This document shows positions 57,734 to 64,000 of a stretch of 64,000 nucleotides of DNA, piece by piece (position 1 is the stretch's first letter; the number at the start of each line of letters is the position of its first letter). Below the pieces are notes generated by a model, which did no database searches, was not told the DNA's origin, and saw nothing but the letters and a program-made list of their open reading frames with translations. Source of the DNA: Eustoma russellianum (lineage: Eukaryota > Streptophyta > Magnoliopsida > Gentianales > Gentianaceae); contig AP025057.1 of the NCBI GenBank assembly GCA_036186865.1, forward strand, positions 26,949,258 through 27,013,257, written 5' to 3'. Both the position numbers and the translations under genes were made by a program.

Positions 57734-58850
57734 TATACTTATGGCATCTCATGCTAATGGTTGTGGTAGTGGCACAGTGCCGATAGAGGAGCTGAGACAT
57801 CAAATTGATGATTTGTCTACTCTCCAGAGAAAGCATATGACATTTTTACTTAGGAGTATGGTGAGTTATAATTCACCGAATCGTTTATGCAGAATACTTG
57901 GATATAGGGATGCTTTAAACATCTCTCGTAGGTGCATACTGTATTCTCATGCAGTATGATTACGGGGAGTGATGATTTTCAGTAAGATCAGGATTGATCA
58001 AGGTGTTTGAGAAGAGGTGGAGATATGAGACTTGCACATTTCACCTGCCTGTAGGTGAAGTGACCACTATTCTACATGACGTAGCAATTCTATTTGCTTA
58101 CGCATCGGCGGCGAGTCTTGTACGTAAATTGAGTCTAGGTACACAATATCAGGATGGTAAGATATTTGTGCATTGTTGTTCAGCTGGACCCCTATAACTG
58201 AGGATTTCACAGAAAGCCATATACGTATTAAGGGGCTAGTGGAGTAGATACATGCAACTCTCTAGCAGAAGACGCACCTGCCTTGCAAGTTGAGCAGTTG
58301 ACACTAGTCTTGATGTTCCTATAGATCACATTTTTTTACTATGTGATTCTAATACTAGCCATGTGCAGTTGGTATATTTAGTTGCTTTATAGGACTTTGA
58401 GGTGGCGACAACGTATTCGTGCGGCACATCTGTGCGTGTGTGTCGGTACCGCAGTTTATGTAATGCCGCTATTCTTAGCGAGAGACACAATGTGGCATGA
58501 TCATTACACATCCTTCACAATTGGATATGAGAAAGATTTCATGCACTACATCCTTCAAGGCTACCGAGTGCAGTTGTTACTCCTGGTGATGCTTTTGTGA
58601 CCAAGAGGCTCAATAGACATAATTTTCAAAAGATCACCAGGCATGCAGCTCGTTATCGGTTGGACAACATGACAGAAGGTGATTTTATATGAATGCCCTA
58701 CACCGGCAAAATCATAATGACAATGCCAGAGCTGCATTTACCTGACAAGATAATGAGACATTTTGGTCGGACATAGGGAGTGCCTGATCTTGTTGATGCA
58801 AGTATCGTGCTACATCAACATGAGAGATGGATTGAGGGGCTTAACTATAT
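57734..58850 (+). pseudogene. Plant mobile domain (PMD/MAIN-like) pseudogene, 5' part
   Basis: Resembles aminotransferase-like plant mobile domain proteins (PF10536; MAIN/MAIL and transposon-borne relatives). Visible pieces: FEKRWRYETCTFHLPVGEVT (~58005), matching the family's W-R-x-E-T-x-T-F-H-x-P block. Then comes DFEVATTYSCGT (~58395, another frame), matching the family's DF..V.TYSWG block. MPELHLPDKIMRHFG (~58715) follows, then WIEGLNYI up to the LTR insertion. Frames change at least four times and stops are frequent. The N-terminal segment (57734-57955) is less certain. Such domains occur in host genes and in Mutator or Gypsy elements; I cannot tell which here. Confidence 0.65.
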
Positions 58851-61535
58851 TGTTAGACCGTAATACCTCCAATAAACACCATGGAGGAGGGTGAATAGTG
58901 ATTAGCGGAAATTATACTATTTTAAACCTTTTAAAATTTTCCCTCAAAACAGAAACTGAGAGATTTTCATATTCAGTATCCGCTTTTAAAAAATTTAAAC
59001 ATCACAGTACACAACTCCAAAAATTATGAAATTTTTCAGAAATCAATTTCAGTGCCTTAAGTATACTTTATCAAAAAAATAAGCTAAAAATAAAATTGTT
59101 TGTCCCTTCAAACAAATAGAAAGATTCAAATGGTCAATCTAGATAGTTTTGGACAGAATGTTGACAAAATTTAAAAGACTATAGCTCTTTGTTTACTCAG
59201 CCAAAAAGATTGATATGTCAAAATTCTCCTTAGAATGTCTAGTTTAAGTTTCTAAAAGGCATTGACCTAAAATTGTGCTTAATAAAAAAGGCGTGTTTCT
59301 TTGAAACTGGTCAGATTGCTGCCTGAATAGAGCAGTTATCTTTCAAAGACTGAAAGAATAAAATTCCTTTGCTCAAGTCGAGTAATTCTTCTTGCCAAAA
59401 AGCTAACAGTCTGAAGTTTAACTCCACCAAAAATCAATAATTTTGAAAACATTTTGCTGTTTTTTCAAGTCGTATAAAGTTAAGGGAAAACTGCAATAAA
59501 AACAGGCAGAACGCATAACGAAGAAGAAGAACTAGAACACAAAAGACTTATCCTAGATTGGTCAATGTGACCTACTCCAGTCCCGAGGAACACCTTTGTA
59601 TTTTCACTCTGAATCAACACCAATACAACAAAAGCCTAGCTTGATCCTTGGTTTATATACCAACCCTACTCAAGACTTGGTTAATCACCTCTATGCAACT
59701 TGTACTGCAACATCTCTACCACCTATTGATGTAGCCTTATAAAAATGGCTAATCAACCTTACAAAATATGAAACAAGAGGTGTAAAGTGTAGCTCTACAA
59801 TAATTCTCAATGAAACACCTTAGCTACACAAAGAAGGAGCTAGAAATAATGGAAGAGAAGATAGCAAGAATATAAACTTCAAGTTTGTTCTCAAGTGTGT
59901 GTCTTCTCTTTCCCACCTTGCTTTCTATTTATAGTGTGAGATGGCCCTTGAAGATAAGAATGACAATGTGTCACCTTTTTCATCATCAAATCTTATGTGT
60001 CTTTATTTCGTTGGATGGCCACCTTAGCACCTTGCATACTTGGCAACTTCAAGAAGAATGATTTGTCCACCTTTTACTTGTCTTTGGCCGGTTTTATCCA
60101 CAAAAAAATGACTTGGATTTTCTTGCAAAATAAAGATAATATGAATGGTATATTCCTCCAAGATTACCTCAACTTTTTCGCATGAGAATATGATATGTGA
60201 TGGCTGACCATTCTAGGATAAAAAATCTCCAAAACAGCTTTATATGACCGTTGACTTCCTTTTGAATTTCCAAGTTGACACTTTTTGCCATCTAGCTTGT
60301 ATTTGGTTGGTCCATGTGGCATAATCTTACACACAAGTCACATGAATGGAACACATTTGCCACATAGATACACACGTTTTTGAGCCATAAATAAGTGTAG
60401 GAACTCAGATTTTTTTGAAGAGAAATAAGTAGATAAAGGTTGACAAGATTTTGTCAACATATAATTCAAAATTTCCACATTTTTCTCATCGCAAGTTGTG
60501 GTAAATTTCAAATTCTCTGCAAAAAATGAATAATAACCTCCAATAATATATTCATAAAAGTCTTCAAGAAGAAAATAGAATGTGACATCAAAAACCGTCA
60601 CATATTTAGTCGATGGCGATACTGTCTTTGATTCCGAGAATAGAATGTATAATTCCAAAATAGTCTTTAAGAAAACCACATATGAGCTCCATACTAAAGA
60701 TAATATGATACTCAATAGCTGTCCTTGAGTAAAATAACCAAAATGCTCTTGGAGGGTAAAATGCCGAATACACTCCTAAAGATAGAAAACTCTGAAAATC
60801 CTCATTGGCCAGAAATAAATATTAAGAACACCTATGTAATGATGCATAAGTCATGAATATGTCTTCAAATGATTTTCTCCATGTCATGTACCTACAAGAA
60901 CTCAAAATACCACTTTTGTCTTTTTTTGGTAAGTTATACAAACTTCCAAGGCACATTAGTCACAAGACATAATAATATTCATCAAAATAAAGTAATAAAA
61001 TCACAATAATCATGTATAAAACATTAAGAACATATATGGAAATGAAAACAACTATTTATCATATTTTAGATAACTTTTTAAAACAGTAGATAACATGAAG
61101 CGCTTTGTTAGGAGAGTGAAGTAACACATGATTACTTCCCTATAAATTAAACGCTTTATGAAGCGCATCATGTTGCCACCAAAACTCTCTGTTTAGAGTT
61201 TCCAGAGGATGAGGCGCTTTATTAGAGAGATTGAAGTCTCATGTTTTAAAAACAGTTCAGATGAAGTACTTTGTGAAGCGCACAATGTTCGATCCAAAGT
61301 TTTTGTTTAAACTTTCTGAAAGATGAAGCGCTTGATCAGGCACTTGAAGCCTGAAGAAAAGTTTTAACATATAATACTTCTGCAAATCATCAAAACCAAA
61401 TCATACACCAATATTTTCTCACATGTTTATTTTATTTCAACTTTTTATCATTTATAACATCACGTGTTACACTTTCTTAAGTATTCAACACTTAAAATCA
61501 TAACTTTGAAAATTACCCAACCATATTTGTCAACA
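58851..61535 (-). mobile_element. Copia solo LTR (-), TSD TATAT
   Basis: Bounded by TGTTAGACCG and ...TTTGTCAACA and by a perfect 5-bp duplication TATAT (58846-58850 and 61536-61540). It is the reverse complement of the LTR of the Copia element at 25882-36438, diverged. It is 2685 bp, longer than those (2338/2316) mainly because of a ~300-bp repeat insert at 61085-61375. No internal sequence remains, so it arose by LTR-LTR recombination. The antisense ORF 60338-60715 mirrors LTR ORFs elsewhere and is not a gene. Confidence 0.95.
61085..61375. repeat. GAAGCGC-containing repeat array inside the solo LTR
   Basis: Roughly 2.4 units of ~115 bp. Each starts ATGA(A/G)GCGCTTT, with a second (G/A)TGAAGCGCA motif mid-unit followed by ATGTT and a TCTGTTTAGAGTTT/TTTGTTTAAACTTT block. 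Unit starts are near 61096, 61208 and 61324. The array is absent from the LTRs at 25882 and 34123. Confidence 0.75.
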
Positions 61536-61540
61536 TATAT

Positions 61541-61580
61541 GACTCGGATCCAGCAATATGTAGGTTAGAGGGTTAGACAC
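61541..61580 (+). pseudogene. Short continuation of the PMD pseudogene after the solo LTR
   Basis: The sequence right of the TATAT duplication was contiguous with 58845 before the LTR inserted. Only a few codons can be followed before Copia-like sequence starts. Confidence 0.35.
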
Positions 61581-61589
61581 CATGCTGGT

Positions 61590-62230
61590 CTAGTATACTT
61601 GGTTACCTCAACTGCTGTCCTTTTTCATCTTTATAAAGTTTTGCACTTTGCTCATTGGTGTGCTTACGCTCAATCTGTCTTCAAATTTATATCCTTGAAA
61701 GGATCTTTAGTGTACTTTTTTTTGAGAAATGTATACTACTCATTTAGTTTGCCTAATTTAAAGTTTAAGAACGCAGTTGAGTTCTCCCATCATACTCATC
61801 CAAATACTCCTTGCATTAGTTTAGCAAAATGTCACATGAGGAGTCATTAGTAGTACCAAATATAATATCATCAACACATATTTGAACTAGTAAATGATCC
61901 CTTCTTTGTTGAACTATGTGGTATCAATCATTCCTCTTGAAAAACCATTTTCCAGTAGGAAATTCTTTAATCTCTCATACGAAGCTCTAGAAGCTTGTTT
62001 AAGCCCATAAAGAGCCTTTTAAGTTTGAAGACATGATTTAGATATTCATGATCTTCAAAGCCTGGTGGTTGAGCTACATATATTTTTTCTTGAATAATTC
62101 CATTAAAGAAAGTCGATTTTACATCCATTTGATATCTCCCTTTTTCATTTAACCAAGCTTAACATTAACAAATTATGATCATACTTCAAACACCCCCTAA
62201 TCTTGCTATTTAAGCAAGCGTTTTTGCTCG
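61590..62230 (-). pseudogene. Copia reverse transcriptase fragment, decayed
   Basis: Minus-strand Copia RT pieces in broken frames: a DVKS(T)FFNGIIQE-like block near 62120, PGFEDHEYL-like near 62060, ALYGLKQASRAS-like near 62000, and MSMMGELN near 61785. Flanking strings such as LQIRQTK follow. The order is that of the RT in the complete element at 32520-32920. No LTR can be linked to it, and stops are frequent. Confidence 0.75.
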
Positions 62231-62439
62231 TCGCACTTTGTTTGAGTCATATGTATTTCTTAGTTGGCATATAATGAAACTCAAGAAAGTAATTAAGTTT
62301 TTTCATAATACTCACATCAAACTTATTATGCACTGGTTTATGTAAAATTTTAACACTACATTTCTATATTAGGCACAAATATAATATCAATATGGATGTT
62401 AAAAAAAGATGATCATTATAGTATTTATGGATGGAGAAT

Positions 62440-62680
62440 GTGATGTCTAAATTTCCTTTTGAAAAATCTTTTTTAAGAAAGAGAATAGCTCAATCTCTCA
62501 TACGAAATTATAGGAGTTTGATTCAAGTCATACGAGGCTCCTCTAACCTTAAAGACATGATTTGACTAATAATGGTTTTCAATATTGAAGGATTGAGCTC
62601 TATACATTCATTCTTGGATATATTTATTCAAGATGATCAACTTGACATATAGTTGGTACTTAAAAATTTCTACACAAAAT
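62440..62680 (-). pseudogene. Second decayed copy of the same Copia RT region
   Basis: CTCTCATACGAA...TTTGATTCAAGTCATACGAGGC...GACATGATTT at 62490-62565 parallels CTCTCATACGAA...TTGTTTAAGCCCATAAAGAGC...GACATGATTT at 61968-62040, and similarity continues to about 62640. Either a tandem duplication or a second element remnant; much more decayed than the first. Confidence 0.5.
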
Positions 62681-63089
62681 ATGGCCTAGAGGGTTTCTTA
62701 GGGCTTCTAACCTTGTAGATAAAACAAAGCTTTTATCTATATCTTGATGATAGTCTAGAACTATGATTCAAGATTTTTTTCTTAGTTGATTTCTTTATCC
62801 ATACTTCTTTAAGCTAAAGATTGGACGATCCACCAAATTTTATGTCTTTCAAATATTGTCACAAAATTTTTTAAGGTTTCTCTTGCTTTTGTTCAACATA
62901 AATGTTCAAATAACATTTTTCATTTTGAATCCTTGAGTATATGTGAAGTCCTTCCGAGGTGGACTGTTCGAGTTAATAAGAAACTTGTTCGCTTACTTGA
63001 CATATTCGTCCTTCATTAAAAGTCTATTCTTTCTAAGATATCATTGGTGTTAATTGTGAAACACTTAAAACCAATTGTCATGAGCTATT
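62681..63089. other. AT-rich spacer, nothing recognised
   Basis: No ORF, repeat or clear homology is seen. It may include further decayed Copia sequence. Confidence 0.4.
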
Positions 63090-64000
63090 TGTAGCGCCCC
63101 GTTCCCGAGCTCCATCCTCGGTAACGGTGCACCCGCCGTATCTCACTCAGGAGAATACAAGGCGTCACATCAACCAGCTACACGTCAGTGCTGACATAGA
63201 AAAGTTTTCCTTTTCTTCCTGCGGAAACGATAAGTCGCAACACTAAGTGAAATTAATGAACTTTAAGGAAATAACGACAGTAAATCTAGGCTGACCAGGC
63301 CTTACAAGTCAAGGTCAAATGTCTAAATTTAAAAGCATGAAATTGTTTTCAAAAGTAATACTGAATATTAAAATAGAATGTCTGTGTCACCCCAAAGCAT
63401 CACAAAAAGCCTGTCTCTATCCTTGCCGCACACGTATCTACGAGTCACTCAGCCCATTCTACGGTATCGGACCCATCCTCAACGTAGATGTAATCATACT
63501 CCGTCTCGGCTACATATGGAATAGTAGGGGTGAGTGATGGTAATCACCCAGTAGGTGCCTCTCAAAACAATACAAAACTTACATACCCAAAAAGATGTCA
63601 TCAGGTAGCCACATAAGACAGATAGCATGCCACCGGAAAGTAAGACACTCCATGTAACCGACATAAAACAACCCGACATGACTTATACGGAAAGTAAACA
63701 ATCCACACAAGATGTAGGTGAAAGTACGTGATGCATGCTCACATAACGTGTCATACGCAACTAGAAACATGTCAGGCAAAATGCTCCTGGACCCATATGC
63801 AATGCATGCTCCCGGGACCTAACTCCAACGTCATGGTCTCTAGCCACCACTTGCCGTTCTGGACACCCACGCCCTATAGACGCTGCGTATTGTACGACAC
63901 CCACGCCCTATAGACGCTGCGTATCTTCAGACACCCACGCCCTATAGACGCTGCGTATTCGTACGACACCCACGCCCTATAGACGCTGCGTATCACATGA
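63090..64000 (-). mobile_element. Gypsy LTR (-), runs off the window
   Basis: Starts TGTAGCGCCCCGTTCCCGAG on the plus strand and is colinear with the LTRs at 50321 and 55390. It has no PBS before it, so it is a 3' or solo LTR. It reaches the 34-bp repeat array (from 63863; four units visible) at the window edge. Slightly more diverged from the other two than they are from each other. Confidence 0.92.

Overview
The window looks like nuclear DNA of a flowering plant, probably a eudicot: AT-rich, packed with nested plant-type retrotransposons, and carrying one intact host gene. I see no prokaryotic, organellar or viral gene set. The intact gene (45375-46922, +) encodes an intronless AAA-ATPase of the plant BCS1-like/AATP family, closest by recollection to Arabidopsis At5g57480/At4g25835. 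Nearly everything else is transposon-derived.

Layout. 1-1428: fragments of a Copia LTR and a Gypsy LTR. 1429-5785: a 3.4-kb Gypsy LTR (+) with primer-binding site and broken gag. 6190-21822: a related Gypsy LTR (+) split by three LINE insertions (A minus, B minus, C plus) that all fell in one TA/TG microsatellite tract. 21823-41530: a Gypsy LTR (-) split by LINE D (-), which is itself split by a full Sirevirus-type Copia element (25882-36438), and by LINE E (+, 39911-41266, 15-bp target duplication). 41530-44539: PBS stub plus 5' LTR of another Gypsy element (-). 44540-50315: the host gene with its promoter, three fold-back MITE-like elements, and a GC-rich patch. 50321-56916: a complete-ended Gypsy element (-, Tekay/Del chromovirus type, TSD GAGCT) lacking gag and protease. 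57360-64000: microsatellite, a plant-mobile-domain pseudogene interrupted by a Copia solo LTR (TSD TATAT), decayed Copia RT fragments, and a Gypsy LTR that runs off the window.

Most notable observations. (1) The Gypsy pol reading frame at 52.2-55.2 kb is interrupted by two short sequences (75 and 68 nt) with every hallmark of spliceosomal introns (GT...AG, CTAAC branch point, T-rich 3' end), whose removal exactly restores conserved RT and RNase H blocks. (2) All three LINEs with an ORF1/ORF2 junction have overlapping stop/start codons (TAATG or ATGA), suggesting translational coupling. (3) LINEs repeatedly entered TA/TG microsatellite inside Gypsy LTRs. (4) The Gypsy LTR carries a 4 x 51-bp array containing a 20-bp perfect palindrome, and its partner LTR lost the array with templated filler DNA at the break. 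The retroelement coding regions described here are broken, and I treat them as pseudogenes. All family names come from motif recognition, without database searches.
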